From: a bacterium
Lineage (GTDB): Bacteria; Babelota; Babeliae; Babelales; Vermiphilaceae
DNA length: 31,288 bases
Assembly: GCA_030626185.1 (NCBI GenBank)
Contig: DAOUPL010000002.1
Coordinates: 1 to 31,288, forward strand
Direction: 5' to 3'
In this document: positions 8,424-16,807 of the stretch, one piece after another
How the letters are laid out: the number at the start of each line of letters is the position of its first letter
Position numbering within the stretch: position 1 is the first letter of the stretch
The notes under the pieces: generated by a model
What the model was told of the DNA's origin: nothing
What the model saw: only the letters and a program-made list of their open reading frames with translations
Databases searched by the model: none
Made by a program: the position numbers and the translations under genes

Positions 8424-10259
8424 TTATTCAACTGTCACAGATTTGGCCAAATTACGCGGTTTATCGATCGCGCATCCGCGCTGTTGCGCAATGCAATAAA
8501 CCAAATATTGCATGACTGAAACCATCGCAATAGGCTCCAATAATGGAGTAACTGATGCGATAACAAACGATTTATCAGCTAATGTTGCAAGTTCATCTTG
8601 ACCGGTAAAAATAATCGCCAACACATACGCACCACGCGCTTTGACTTCTTGCACGTTAGAAATGATCTTTTTGTACACTTCAGCATTTTGTGATGAAAAA
8701 ATAATTACTGGCAAACCATCTTCAATCAACGCTAGTGGCCCATGCTTAAGTTCTCCAGCTGCTACGGCCAACGCAGGCATATACGCCAACTCTTGTGCTT
8801 TTAGCGCTGCTTCTTTTGCCAACGTATGCCCCTGTTGACGCCCTAAAAAAATATAGTACGGTGCATCGATAAGTTTACTTGCCAACGAAAATGTAATCGT
8901 ATCACGATAATTGTCAAGTGATTGTTGCAACACATTGCTTGCATGCGTTAACTGATTTGCAACGTTATCAAACTCATTATTATTTATTAATTCTTTTTTA
9001 TGAGCACATTTATTTGCCAGCCAGTACAACAACGCAATACTTGCAGTGAATGTTTTGGTTGACGCCACAGCAACTTCTGGCCCTGCTTTTGTGCACAACA
9101 CCAAATCAACCTCTCGCGCAAGCGTGCTGAAAGCAACGTTAACAATCGCCATTGTGCATGCCGTTGTTTCTTTTTTTACATGCCGTAGTGCATGCAACGT
9201 ATCAGCAGTTTCACCTGATTGCGAAACAAAAATGTACCAGGTATTTGGTGTATCAAATAATTGCTCATGCACAAACTCAGACGATAAATGTACTGTTGTT
9301 TTTATGTTGGCAATAAAAGAAAAAAAGTGTTGCACAATCAAACAAGTGTGACGCGATGTTCCGCATGCAATAAAATGAATCTGTTCTATTTGTGTAAGAT
9401 CGTATGATATTTGTTTTTTATTTTGTTCTTCAAATTGCGCTGGTAACGATTTGATCGTATTAATAATCGCTTGTGGTTGCTCATACAATTCTTTGAGCAT
9501 AAAATGCTGATAACTATCTTTTTGTGCAATCTGATGATCAACCATAACTTCTTGTGGCTCAATCATTATCGCTTGTCCGTCAAAAGAAAAAACTTTAACT
9601 GTATTTTTAACAAGTAACGCAAACGTTTGATCAGGCAAAAAGATCACGTTTTTTGTGTAATGCGCAAACGCAAGTACATCTGATGCAACAAAGATCTCAT
9701 CATCACCAATGCCAATGCACAACGGTGACTGATTACGAACAGCAATCATGGTTTCTGAATAATCCTTTAGTAATGCTAAAAACGCATACGCGCCATCTAA
9801 TTGTGCAACAAGATCAACTACTAAATCGTTTAAATCATTATGCTTATTTTGCAGCGTTGCAATCAAATGCGCAATAACCTCAGTATCTGTTTGTGAAGAA
9901 AATGTGTGATCATCATTTTTAAGTTGACCAATAAGTTGTGAACTGTTTTCGATTATGCCATTGTGCACAACCGCAACTTTATTATTGCAATCAGTGTGTG
10001 GATGAGCATTATTTTGCGTTGCCTTGCCATGTGTTGCCCAACGGGTATGACCAATGCCAACGTTACCCATACATCCTTGCCGATACACACAATGCTCTAA
10101 CGCTGATAAATACCCACGCTCTTTAACAATTTTTAACTCATTATCGCTCATGCACGCAATGCCAGCTGAATCATATCCACGATACTCTAAACGTGACAAA
10201 CCTTCTAATAAAAATAATGAAGCATCTTTAGAACCAAGATACCCAACAACGCTACACAT
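8424..10259 (-). CDS. glmS: Glucosamine-6-phosphate synthase
   Basis: 611 aa, normal family length. It makes glucosamine-6-phosphate from fructose-6-phosphate and glutamine, the first step to UDP-GlcNAc for peptidoglycan and LPS. The catalytic Cys2 follows the initiator Met (MCSVVGYLG), and the class II glutaminase domain covers about residues 1-220 with GHTRWATHG and a later NGIIEN. Two SIS sugar-isomerase domains follow, with ACGTSRHT and SQSGETADT in the first. The C-terminus DKPRNLAKSVTVE is the typical ending. Start ATG 10259 has a purine-rich AGAGAG upstream. No glmS ribozyme-like leader is apparent: only about 60 bases separate the start from the rpsI terminator. The exported MutS-like gene follows after 89 bases. 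Confidence 0.97.
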   Translation of the reverse strand: MCSVVGYLGSKDASLFLLEGLSRLEYRGYDSAGIACMSDNELKIVKERGYLSALEHCVYRQGCMGNVGIGHTRWATHGKATQNNAHPHTDCNNKVAVVHNGIIENSSQLIGQLKNDDHTFSSQTDTEVIAHLIATLQNKHNDLNDLVVDLVAQLDGAYAFLALLKDYSETMIAVRNQSPLCIGIGDDEIFVASDVLAFAHYTKNVIFLPDQTFALLVKNTVKVFSFDGQAIMIEPQEVMVDHQIAQKDSYQHFMLKELYEQPQAIINTIKSLPAQFEEQNKKQISYDLTQIEQIHFIACGTSRHTCLIVQHFFSFIANIKTTVHLSSEFVHEQLFDTPNTWYIFVSQSGETADTLHALRHVKKETTACTMAIVNVAFSTLAREVDLVLCTKAGPEVAVASTKTFTASIALLYWLANKCAHKKELINNNEFDNVANQLTHASNVLQQSLDNYRDTITFSLASKLIDAPYYIFLGRQQGHTLAKEAALKAQELAYMPALAVAAGELKHGPLALIEDGLPVIIFSSQNAEVYKKIISNVQEVKARGAYVLAIIFTGQDELATLADKSFVIASVTPLLEPIAMVSVMQYLVYCIAQQRGCAIDKPRNLAKSVTVE

Positions 10260-10310
10260 ACGCTCTCTTTCTTTTTTTTACTCACTTTTTTTGATTACTT
10301 ATTTTTACAT

Positions 10311-10340
10311 AAAAAAAACCGCTTACACAAATGTAAGCGG
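10311..10340 (-). terminator. Rho-independent terminator of rpsI
   Basis: On the minus strand a 9-bp stem (10332-10340 with 10319-10327, CCGCTTACA arm) and a 4-base loop are followed by eight U residues (10311-10318). This is a strong intrinsic terminator between rpsI and glmS. It means glmS needs its own promoter or readthrough; I could not identify a clear promoter in the roughly 50 bases between. Confidence 0.88.
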
Positions 10341-10466
10341 CATACTTTTTAACAAAATAGGTAAAAACGTAAAAATAATGCGCTATGCTTTAAAAGCTGT
10401 AGTATCTCAAAAATGAATATTGCTTATTCATTCCCAACTTAAAAGCAGGAAATTTTAAGCGTATCA

Positions 10467-10901
10467 TTAACGTTTTACAAATTGGAACTTACGACGAGCA
10501 CCACGTTGACCATACTTTTTACGCTCTACAACACGAGAGTCAACAGTCAACAAACCTTCTTTTCGCAAAACTGGGCGAGCAGATTCGTCATTTTTGACAA
10601 TCGCACGAGCTAAACCAAGTTTAACAGCATCAGCTTGTCCTGGTTTGCCACCACCGTAAACATTTACCGTAACGTCGTATTGTTGCGCAAAAGGATACAC
10701 ACCAAATGGCTTTACTACAGCCAAACGAGTGATTTCTGTATCAAAATATGTTTTGTAATCTTGGCCATTAATTACGATATTGCCAGAACCTGGACGTAAC
10801 CACACACGGGCAATAGCTCGTTTTCTGCGGCCAACGCCATGAGAAAGAGGTACTTTTAACGAATTTGTCGTTTTTGCCGCTGTAGCGCCTTGTTTTGCCA
10901 T
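10467..10901 (-). CDS. rpsI: 30S ribosomal protein S9
   Basis: 144 aa. The S9 signature is complete: HGVGRRKRAIARVWL near residue 21, GSGNIVING, then GGGKPGQADAVKLGLARA, and the basic C-terminal tail GQRGARRKFQFVKR that reaches the P-site of the small subunit. A 20-residue Ala/Thr/Lys N-terminal extension precedes the conserved core. It has its own promoter upstream and terminator downstream, and the usual partner rplM (L13) is not adjacent, which is uncommon. An AAAGG site lies upstream of the ATG. Confidence 0.97.
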   Translation of the reverse strand: MAKQGATAAKTTNSLKVPLSHGVGRRKRAIARVWLRPGSGNIVINGQDYKTYFDTEITRLAVVKPFGVYPFAQQYDVTVNVYGGGKPGQADAVKLGLARAIVKNDESARPVLRKEGLLTVDSRVVERKKYGQRGARRKFQFVKR

Positions 10902-10953
10902 ATAAATTAATTACCTTTCATCGAATTTTACGATAAATTTTAGTCCAATAATA

Positions 10954-10986
10954 ATTATAGAATACCGATTCTTGGCTTTTTGTCAA
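10954..10986 (-). promoter_or_regulatory. Likely rpsI promoter
   Basis: On the minus strand a perfect TTGACA (10981-10986) is followed after 16 bases by TATTCT (10959-10964). A consensus TATAAT (10954-10959) overlaps it but at 21 bases, too far for a normal spacer. The transcript would start about 45 bases before the rpsI ATG. Confidence 0.6.
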
Positions 10987-11135
10987 TATGCGATAACTTG
11001 ATTAATTCACTGATAAACAGGCCTTTTAGCCTTTTTTCTATTTTTTGTTAATTATTCCTGCTTGTAATCAATAAAAAAATAGATTACGTTAATTTGCGAT
11101 AGTATTCATAGTTTTTGTTTCATCAGGAGTTTTTC

Positions 11136-11657
11136 ATGAAACATTCAGTTAAATTGTTTATGTTAGTTAGTTTGTTTGCAGTTTCAAATGCGGTATTTGG
11201 AGTGGATGAAGTTTCAAGCGAAGAAGATTCGACTACAGAAATTAATATGCAAAAAAGAATAAACATAAAAACTTATCAAACACCAATAAATTTTGCTACA
11301 AGTTCGCTTGGTGTAATTGGAGCATATGTTGTACCAAAAATTACTAATTTTACAATTAAAATGGCGATTAATTTCATTGATAATGATAAATTGTCAGATA
11401 ATGTTGATTGGTTAAGTGAAAGTAAATTATTTGTTTATGGACTTTACAGCCTTCCATTTTTACTTACTGCACTATACATTCGTAACAATTCTAACGAAGC
11501 AAAAAACAGTAACACTTTACCTGAAATAGATACAAAAATGGAAAAAGCTTTATACCTTCCAAAATTAATCGCTAAATCCAAAAAAGCTTTGTTGCTTACT
11601 GGTTTTTCAATTGGAATTCTGGGTTTTGCAGCAAAAAATCTCTGTTACAACGGATAA
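11136..11657 (+). CDS. Small exported protein, paralogue A
   Basis: 173 aa. Start placed at 11136 because CAGGAG lies six bases upstream and it opens a signal peptide (MKHSVKLFMLVSLF, then VSNAVFG). The mature part starts with an acidic, Ser/Thr-rich segment and then has two or three hydrophobic stretches (about residues 60-75, 105-125 and 150-168), so it may sit in a membrane. No family recognised. The signal peptide is almost the same as that of the next gene, and the two also share their ribosome-site region and 3' hairpin, while the mature parts barely align. Confidence 0.75.
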   Translation: MKHSVKLFMLVSLFAVSNAVFGVDEVSSEEDSTTEINMQKRINIKTYQTPINFATSSLGVIGAYVVPKITNFTIKMAINFIDNDKLSDNVDWLSESKLFVYGLYSLPFLLTALYIRNNSNEAKNSNTLPEIDTKMEKALYLPKLIAKSKKALLLTGFSIGILGFAAKNLCYNG

Positions 11658-11682
11658 TTAATCCAATATTTGTAAACAATTA

Positions 11683-11704
11683 AAAGAGCGCACAAGCGCT
11701 CTTT
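11683..11704 (+). terminator. Hairpin terminator after exported paralogue A
   Basis: A 9-bp perfect stem (11683-11691 with 11696-11704, AAAGAGCGC arm) with loop ACAA, followed by a pyrimidine-rich stretch. The same hairpin and preceding TAATTAATCCAA recur after the next gene. Confidence 0.75.
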
Positions 11705-11828
11705 CTCTTTACCATTAATCCCCAAACACCTCCAAAGTTCACCTTATTCTTTTTGCAAAACAAAAAAAAGTTCGTTACCTTAATTATCAAGTTTAATTTT
11801 TATAACCATTTTTTCATCAGGAATTTTC

Positions 11829-12377
11829 ATGAAACACTCAATTAAATTGTTTATGCTAGTTAGTTTATTTGCAGTTTCAAATGTGGTATTTGGAAATGAT
11901 CATCCTCTTTTAGATTTCGAAGTATCTTATGAAGAGCATAAAGAAGAATATGAGAATGCCAATATTTTTTCTTTCGACAAAAACGATGCTTTAGCATTTA
12001 GCACTCTTGTTACAGGTTTCGTAGTCCCTACGGCTTTATCATTTTGTGGTAATGCCTTAACTGAAAGTATCGAAAGTAAATACTTAACAACACCTATTAA
12101 TACTATTAAAGAATACCCTATCGCTTCTGCTTTGTTAGTTTTTATAGGGGTTAGTACATTTACTGCGTACTCAATTTTAAAAGAAATTTTCCAAAAAAGT
12201 CACAATGACAACTTTAAGCAAAGTGATAAATACAAGAATTTTTCTGATGCACTCACAGATAAACAACTTTTGGCAACATTCACAAATTTTATCACCTATT
12301 ATTCAATTAACTGTCTCACACTTGGTGCACTTGTAAGTGTAACTAATTTTGCATTATGGAAAATACGCAAGGGATAA
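11829..12377 (+). CDS. Small exported protein, paralogue B
   Basis: 182 aa. Preceded by CAGGA in the same context as paralogue A. The signal peptide (MKHSIKLFMLVSLF, then VSNVVFG) differs from A in about five of 66 bases. The mature part opens acidic (EVSYEEHKEEYENAN) and has hydrophobic stretches near 50-68, 95-120 and 150-172. Similarity to A after the signal peptide is faint, limited to a FVVP-like segment and a general hydrophobic pattern. No function can be assigned; an exported membrane-associated or surface protein is likely. Confidence 0.75.
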   Translation: MKHSIKLFMLVSLFAVSNVVFGNDHPLLDFEVSYEEHKEEYENANIFSFDKNDALAFSTLVTGFVVPTALSFCGNALTESIESKYLTTPINTIKEYPIASALLVFIGVSTFTAYSILKEIFQKSHNDNFKQSDKYKNFSDALTDKQLLATFTNFITYYSINCLTLGALVSVTNFALWKIRKG

Positions 12378-12401
12378 TTAATCCAACCTTACAAACAATT
12401 A

Positions 12402-12424
12402 AAAGAGCGCACAAAGCGCTCTTT
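12402..12424. terminator. Hairpin terminator shared by paralogue B and dksA-like gene
   Basis: A 9-bp stem (12402-12410 with 12416-12424, AAAGAGCGC arm), loop ACAAA. It repeats the hairpin after paralogue A. It sits between convergent genes, five bases from the stop of the DksA-like gene, and both sides are A/T-run flanked, so it may serve both strands. Confidence 0.7.
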
Positions 12425-12428
12425 CTTT

Positions 12429-12779
12429 TCACCCTTGATCCTCAAACGCCTCTTGACACAACAAACACCGTGCTGCATTGGGATACGACTTTAATCTTTT
12501 TTCTGCAATCTCTTCACCACAATCAATGCACACACCGTACGTGCCATCTTGAACTTTTTGTAACGCTAATTCAATGCGTTGATATTCAGCAAACTCTGCA
12601 TCTTGTAATGATGTTTTTAATAATTCCATGGTTGACGATAATGCTTGATCACCCGGGTCTTGAATTTGCCCGTCATCAAACTTTTCTTTTGCAAGTTTAT
12701 CAAGCTCTTGCTCAAGCTCTCTTTTGCGTGCAAGTAGTTCTTTTTCTACTTGTTTTATTGCCTTTCTTGCTGTACTCAC
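12429..12779 (-). CDS. DksA/TraR-family zinc-finger regulator
   Basis: 116 aa. An N-terminal coiled coil carries the tip motif DPGDQA (Asp41, Asp44, Ala46), the equivalent of the residues by which DksA acts in the RNA polymerase secondary channel. The C4 zinc finger follows: Cys84 and Cys87 (CIDC), Cys105 and Cys108 (CLLC). It begins with GTG, chosen because AAGGAG lies seven bases upstream in an ideal position. Family members modulate transcription initiation, often together with ppGpp. It overlaps the end of tadA by 68 bases as that gene reads now, or by 3-4 bases (GTGA) if the A10 tract held one more A, so the two genes look translationally coupled. Confidence 0.9.
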   Translation of the reverse strand: MSTARKAIKQVEKELLARKRELEQELDKLAKEKFDDGQIQDPGDQALSSTMELLKTSLQDAEFAEYQRIELALQKVQDGTYGVCIDCGEEIAEKRLKSYPNAARCLLCQEAFEDQG

Positions 12780-13287
12780 TGCTTCTCCTTTTTTTTTTGA
12801 AAAATTCTTTTATCAATGCTTGTGCTTCATTCGTTGCTACTCCCGTCGCAACAACTAACAAGTTTACATTGTATACCGGAGAAAGTGCTACCTTGTCAAG
12901 ATCAAAGCCAAATAATGGCGAATATGTTGCAAAAATCACTCCACGAAAACGACTTAATAAAATGGCCCCCATACACATCATGCACGGTTGCACAGTGACG
13001 TATAACCAACAATTTTGTAGTCGCCAATCACCAATTTTTTCTACTGCTTGAGTTATTGCTTTGCACTCAGCATGCGAAAGCTGATTATTATCACGTTCAA
13101 CTGAATTATGCGCTTGAGCAATAATCTTGCCGTTGTGATCAACGATTATTGCACCAATTGGCACTTCATCGTTTTTGTACGCAATACGTGCTTGTTGCAA
13201 CGCACAATGCATAAAATACCAATCATAAAGATAGCCAAACGGCGAAGAAGATAATGATGAAGGATAAAAAAACAAACCGAACCCCAT
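12712..13287 (-). CDS. tadA: tRNA-specific adenosine deaminase
   Basis: 191 aa from ATG 13287. It deaminates adenosine 34 of tRNA-Arg(ACG) to inosine. Zinc and catalytic residues are present: His72 and Glu74 (SHAECKA), Cys102 and Cys105 (PCMMC), with EVPIGAIIV before them. The usual start lies close to the YFMHCALQQA segment, so about 20 extra N-terminal residues look non-conserved and the real start is uncertain; the frame stays open upstream to about 13329. The C-terminus normally ends soon after the FFKKKR segment, but here an A10 run leads into 25 further basic residues read out of frame through dksA. One added A would give a stop at once. Confidence 0.9.
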   Translation of the reverse strand: MGFGLFFYPSSLSSSPFGYLYDWYFMHCALQQARIAYKNDEVPIGAIIVDHNGKIIAQAHNSVERDNNQLSHAECKAITQAVEKIGDWRLQNCWLYVTVQPCMMCMGAILLSRFRGVIFATYSPLFGFDLDKVALSPVYNVNLLVVATGVATNEAQALIKEFFKKKRRSSEYSKKGNKTSRKRTTCTQKRA

Positions 13288-13346
13288 TTGCAACAACAAA
13301 ATACCTGCATTTCTTGCTAAAATAACCAATAATTTATTAAAAACCC

Positions 13347-13355
13347 TGGTATACT
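13347..13355 (+). promoter_or_regulatory. Extended -10 promoter of gyrB
   Basis: TGG followed by TATACT (13350-13355) is an extended -10 element. No good -35 is visible, which such promoters can tolerate. It lies about 80 bases before the gyrB start. The same TGN-TATACT form precedes dnaJ. Confidence 0.5.
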
Positions 13356-13433
13356 AGAAGTGTACACAATAATTCTGTTATTGATAAATCATGTTTATGC
13401 AATAAAAATTACTAATTGTTGAGGAACGTTATT

Positions 13434-15845
13434 ATGGCAAACAGCAGTGGAAAGACAAAAGAGTACAAAGCACAATCGATACGTGTTATTGAAGGATTAG
13501 AAGCCGTACGTAAACGGCCAGCCATGTATATCGGCTCTACCGGGCCTAAAGGATTGCACCACTTGGTGTATGAAGTTGTTGATAATTCAGTCGATGAAGC
13601 ACTTGGTGGTCATTGTGATACGATCAACGTAATATTACACAAAGATGGTTCTTGCTCGGTTGAAGATAATGGCCGTGGTATTCCAACCGGTATTCATCCA
13701 AAAGAAAAAATTTCTGCCGTCGAAGTCGTAATGACTAAGTTGCATGCTGGTGGTAAATTTGATAAAGATTCTTACAAGTTTTCTGGTGGCCTGCATGGTG
13801 TGGGTATCTCAGTAGTAAACGCATTATCTGAATGGCTTGATCTTTCTGTTTTTCAAAATGGTGAAGTACACGAACAATCATACAAACGTGGTAAACCACA
13901 AAATAAATTACACGTTACGGGCAAAACAAATAAGCATGGTACCATGATTACGTTTATGCCTGATGCAAAAATTTTTCAAGAAACTACTGATTTTAGTTTT
14001 GAAACATTATCTGCACGCTTGCGTGAACTTGCGTTTTTAAACAAAAGTATCACGATTGACATCAAAGATGAACGCACTGACAAAGAAAATAAATTCTTTT
14101 TCGAAGGTGGAATTGTTTCATTTGTAAATCACATTAACAGAAAGAAAACCCCTTTATTTCCTGATGTAATTCACCTTGATCACGAAGATGACAAATACCT
14201 TGTTGATATCGCAATGCAATACAACGATGGCTACGCAGTACAAGTTTACTCGTTTGTAAACAATATCAATACCATCGAAGGTGGAACTCATGTGTCTGGT
14301 TTTAGATCAGCACTGACAAAAATTTGTAACCGTAAAGCACAATCACTAAAAGTGCTTAAAGAAGGTGAAAGTTTCTCCAGCGATGACGTGCGTGAAGGCC
14401 TTGTTGCTATTATCAGCATAAAAGTGCCTGAACCACAATTTGAAGGACAAACAAAAACCAAACTTGGCAACAGTGAAGTTAAAGGTGTAGTTGATTCACT
14501 ACTCTTTAGTTTTTTAGATTCCTACTTCGAAGAAAATCCTGCAATAATAAAAATAATTTTGCTTAAAGTAGAAACTGCCCGACGTGCACGTGAAGCAGCA
14601 AAAAAAGCACGTGATATTACTCGAAGAAAAACAATTTTAGAATCCACCATTTTACCCGGTAAACTTACTGATTGCGCAAGTGAAAAACCAAGCGAATGCG
14701 AACTATTTATCGTTGAGGGTGACTCTGCGGGTGGTTCAGCAAAAGGTGCTCGCGATAGATACAATCAAGCAGTGTTACCGCTACGTGGTAAAATTTTAAA
14801 CGTAGAAAAAGCACGTCTTGATCGTATTTTATCAAATGAAGAGATTAAATCTTTAATCGCTGCAATCGGTGGTGGAATTGGTGATGATTTTGATGCCGAA
14901 AAGGTTCGTTATCACAAAATTATTCTTATGACCGATGCTGACGTTGATGGATCGCATATTTGTACGTTACTTTTAACCTTCTTTTTCAGATACATGCGAC
15001 CGCTAATCGAAAACGGTTATTTGTATATTGCACAACCACCGTTGTACAAAGCAAAAATTGGCCGCCACGAACAATATTTACGTGATGACAAAGCACTTAA
15101 AGACTTTTTGCTTAATTGGGCAAAAGATCAAACAGCGTTACGCGTAAACGATAAGCCAATTGATGAAAAACAGTGGCAAGAATTGTTATACAGCATTTAT
15201 GACTACGATGAACGCTTGCAAAGCACAAGCGCTAAGTTTAATTTGTCTACACGTGAATGTCATCAACTTATTAACGCTATTCGCGCAAGTAAATGGCACA
15301 AAGATGAAACTACCGAAGAATTAGTAGAAAAATTACGTGGACAATTTACTCATTACACCGTTACGCACAATCCTGAAATAATAGATGAAGAAGGAAATCA
15401 AAAAGAACCTGATCGTATTGCGTTTACTCGCGTAAACAGTAAATGGTCAGTTCCTATACACTTCTTTACTTCTGTAGAGCTTGATGCATTACTTGCGATG
15501 CTACAACAATTGACTAACATTGAAGATAATCAATGGGAACTCAATGCAATTGGTAAAGATAAACAACTTGATGGCAAAGGAGTCACAAATCTTGTTGAAG
15601 CTATCGGCACTATTAGCAAATCATACTTAAAAATACAGCGTTACAAAGGTCTTGGTGAAATGAACCCAGATCAACTTGGTGAAACTACGGTAGAACCTGC
15701 AACACGTAACACCATGCTGCAAGTAACAATTGAAGATGCACTTGAGGCTGATAACTGGTTTAGTACCTTAATGGGGGACGATGTCAGTGGAAGAAAAGAA
15801 TTTATTTCAACCTACGGACAATTCGTTAAAAATCTCGATGTTTAA
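13434..15845 (+). CDS. gyrB: DNA gyrase subunit B
   Basis: 803 aa. Start at ATG 13434 with GAGG nine bases upstream. The GHKL ATPase domain shows Glu48 (YEVVDNSVDEA), Asp78 (VEDNGRGIP) and GGLHGVGISVVNA. The TOPRIM domain has VEGDSAGGSAK and the metal-binding DADVDG. The ending shows QRYKGLGEMNP. The protein is near E. coli GyrB in length (804 aa) because of the roughly 160-residue insertion between TOPRIM and the QRYKGLGE segment, typical of Gram-negative gyrases and missing from the Bacillus type. With GyrA (not in this window) it introduces negative supercoils using ATP. Its last 8 bases overlap tilS. Confidence 0.97.
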   Translation: MANSSGKTKEYKAQSIRVIEGLEAVRKRPAMYIGSTGPKGLHHLVYEVVDNSVDEALGGHCDTINVILHKDGSCSVEDNGRGIPTGIHPKEKISAVEVVMTKLHAGGKFDKDSYKFSGGLHGVGISVVNALSEWLDLSVFQNGEVHEQSYKRGKPQNKLHVTGKTNKHGTMITFMPDAKIFQETTDFSFETLSARLRELAFLNKSITIDIKDERTDKENKFFFEGGIVSFVNHINRKKTPLFPDVIHLDHEDDKYLVDIAMQYNDGYAVQVYSFVNNINTIEGGTHVSGFRSALTKICNRKAQSLKVLKEGESFSSDDVREGLVAIISIKVPEPQFEGQTKTKLGNSEVKGVVDSLLFSFLDSYFEENPAIIKIILLKVETARRAREAAKKARDITRRKTILESTILPGKLTDCASEKPSECELFIVEGDSAGGSAKGARDRYNQAVLPLRGKILNVEKARLDRILSNEEIKSLIAAIGGGIGDDFDAEKVRYHKIILMTDADVDGSHICTLLLTFFFRYMRPLIENGYLYIAQPPLYKAKIGRHEQYLRDDKALKDFLLNWAKDQTALRVNDKPIDEKQWQELLYSIYDYDERLQSTSAKFNLSTRECHQLINAIRASKWHKDETTEELVEKLRGQFTHYTVTHNPEIIDEEGNQKEPDRIAFTRVNSKWSVPIHFFTSVELDALLAMLQQLTNIEDNQWELNAIGKDKQLDGKGVTNLVEAIGTISKSYLKIQRYKGLGEMNPDQLGETTVEPATRNTMLQVTIEDALEADNWFSTLMGDDVSGRKEFISTYGQFVKNLDV

Positions 15846-16800
15846 CAAAATTGAAGATTATTGTTTAGCACATAATTTATTACCAAAAAGATCAACGATT
15901 ATCGTTGGTCTTTCTGGTGGTCCTGATTCAGTCTTTTTATTTTATTTTTTAAATAACCTCAAAGAAAAATATAATCTTACACTTATTGCAGCACACCTCA
16001 ATCATGGTTGGCGCAAGCAAGCTGACAATGATCAACAATTTTGTAAAAAACTTGCACAACAAAACAATGTTACCTTTGTAACTGATCATTTAAAAAATTA
16101 TCCAACTAACAAATCAACTGGATCAAAAGAAGCTGATGCACGTCATGCGCGACGCGCGTTTTTTGCAAAAATAAAAAAAGAACACAGCGCTGATCTTGTT
16201 GCACTTGGGCATCATGCGCAAGATCAACAAGAAACTTTTTTTATTCGTCTTATTCGTGGTGCGACGCTTGATGGTTTATGCGCTATGAAGCCTAAGCATG
16301 AAAACTACATTCGCCCATTATTGCAAACAAATAAAAAAGAAATTATCGATTATTTCCAACAACATAGTTTGCCATTTATTATTGACGAAAGTAATTTTTC
16401 ACCTGACTTTTTGCGCAACCGCATTCGTCACAATGTAATTCCTGCATTTTATGCTACTGATGAACGCAGTACAAACAACTGTTTACGTACAATTAATAAT
16501 TTACAAGACGATCAAAAGCTATTGCACGATTACACGCAACAAACATTACAAGAACTTTTACACACAAAAGATGGTCAACAATGGTTATCATGTGTACAAC
16601 TAAAAAAACTACATCCTGCGTTACAAAAACGAGTATTAACTCAATGGTTAATCGCTCAAAAAGTACCGTTCACCCTTACGACATCTTTTTTACACGAACT
16701 TCTCAAATTTATTAATTCACCACATGGTGGTAGCCACACGTTGCATACGACATGGTCTGTTGTAAAACAACAAAATACACTACGCATAGAGCGTCATTAA
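15838..16800 (+). CDS. tilS: tRNA(Ile)-lysidine synthase
   Basis: 320 aa. It attaches lysine to C34 of the CAU-anticodon tRNA-Ile so that it reads AUA, using ATP. The PP-loop SGGPDS is at residues 26-31, followed by HLNHGWR, ADARHARR, GHHAQDQQETF with IRLIRGA, and NFSPDFLRNRIRHNVIP. The length fits the short TilS form lacking a full C-terminal domain. The ATG at 15838 overlaps the gyrB stop (ATGTTTAA), a coupled arrangement, and gives the normal distance to the PP-loop; the ATG at 15781 would add 19 residues read through gyrB. Confidence 0.93.
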   Translation: MFNKIEDYCLAHNLLPKRSTIIVGLSGGPDSVFLFYFLNNLKEKYNLTLIAAHLNHGWRKQADNDQQFCKKLAQQNNVTFVTDHLKNYPTNKSTGSKEADARHARRAFFAKIKKEHSADLVALGHHAQDQQETFFIRLIRGATLDGLCAMKPKHENYIRPLLQTNKKEIIDYFQQHSLPFIIDESNFSPDFLRNRIRHNVIPAFYATDERSTNNCLRTINNLQDDQKLLHDYTQQTLQELLHTKDGQQWLSCVQLKKLHPALQKRVLTQWLIAQKVPFTLTTSFLHELLKFINSPHGGSHTLHTTWSVVKQQNTLRIERH

Positions 16801-16807
16801 AACCAAC

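Noticed and set aside
10260..10310. glmS ribozyme or other riboswitch in the glmS leader
   Set aside because: Only about 50 bases separate the rpsI terminator and the glmS start, too little for the ribozyme, and no structured element was seen.
10054..10416. 120-codon plus-strand open frame over the glmS start and rpsI terminator
   Set aside because: It is antisense to glmS, crosses the terminator hairpin and shows no family motif or ribosome site.
12356..13051. 231-codon plus-strand open frame across the dksA-like and tadA genes
   Set aside because: It lies antisense to two well-supported genes with conserved catalytic and zinc residues, has no ribosome site, and its translation has low-complexity Leu/Phe/His composition typical of an antisense shadow.
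15781..15837. Upstream in-frame ATG for tilS
   Set aside because: It would add 19 residues read inside gyrB. The ATG at 15838, overlapping the gyrB stop, gives the normal TilS distance to the PP-loop.
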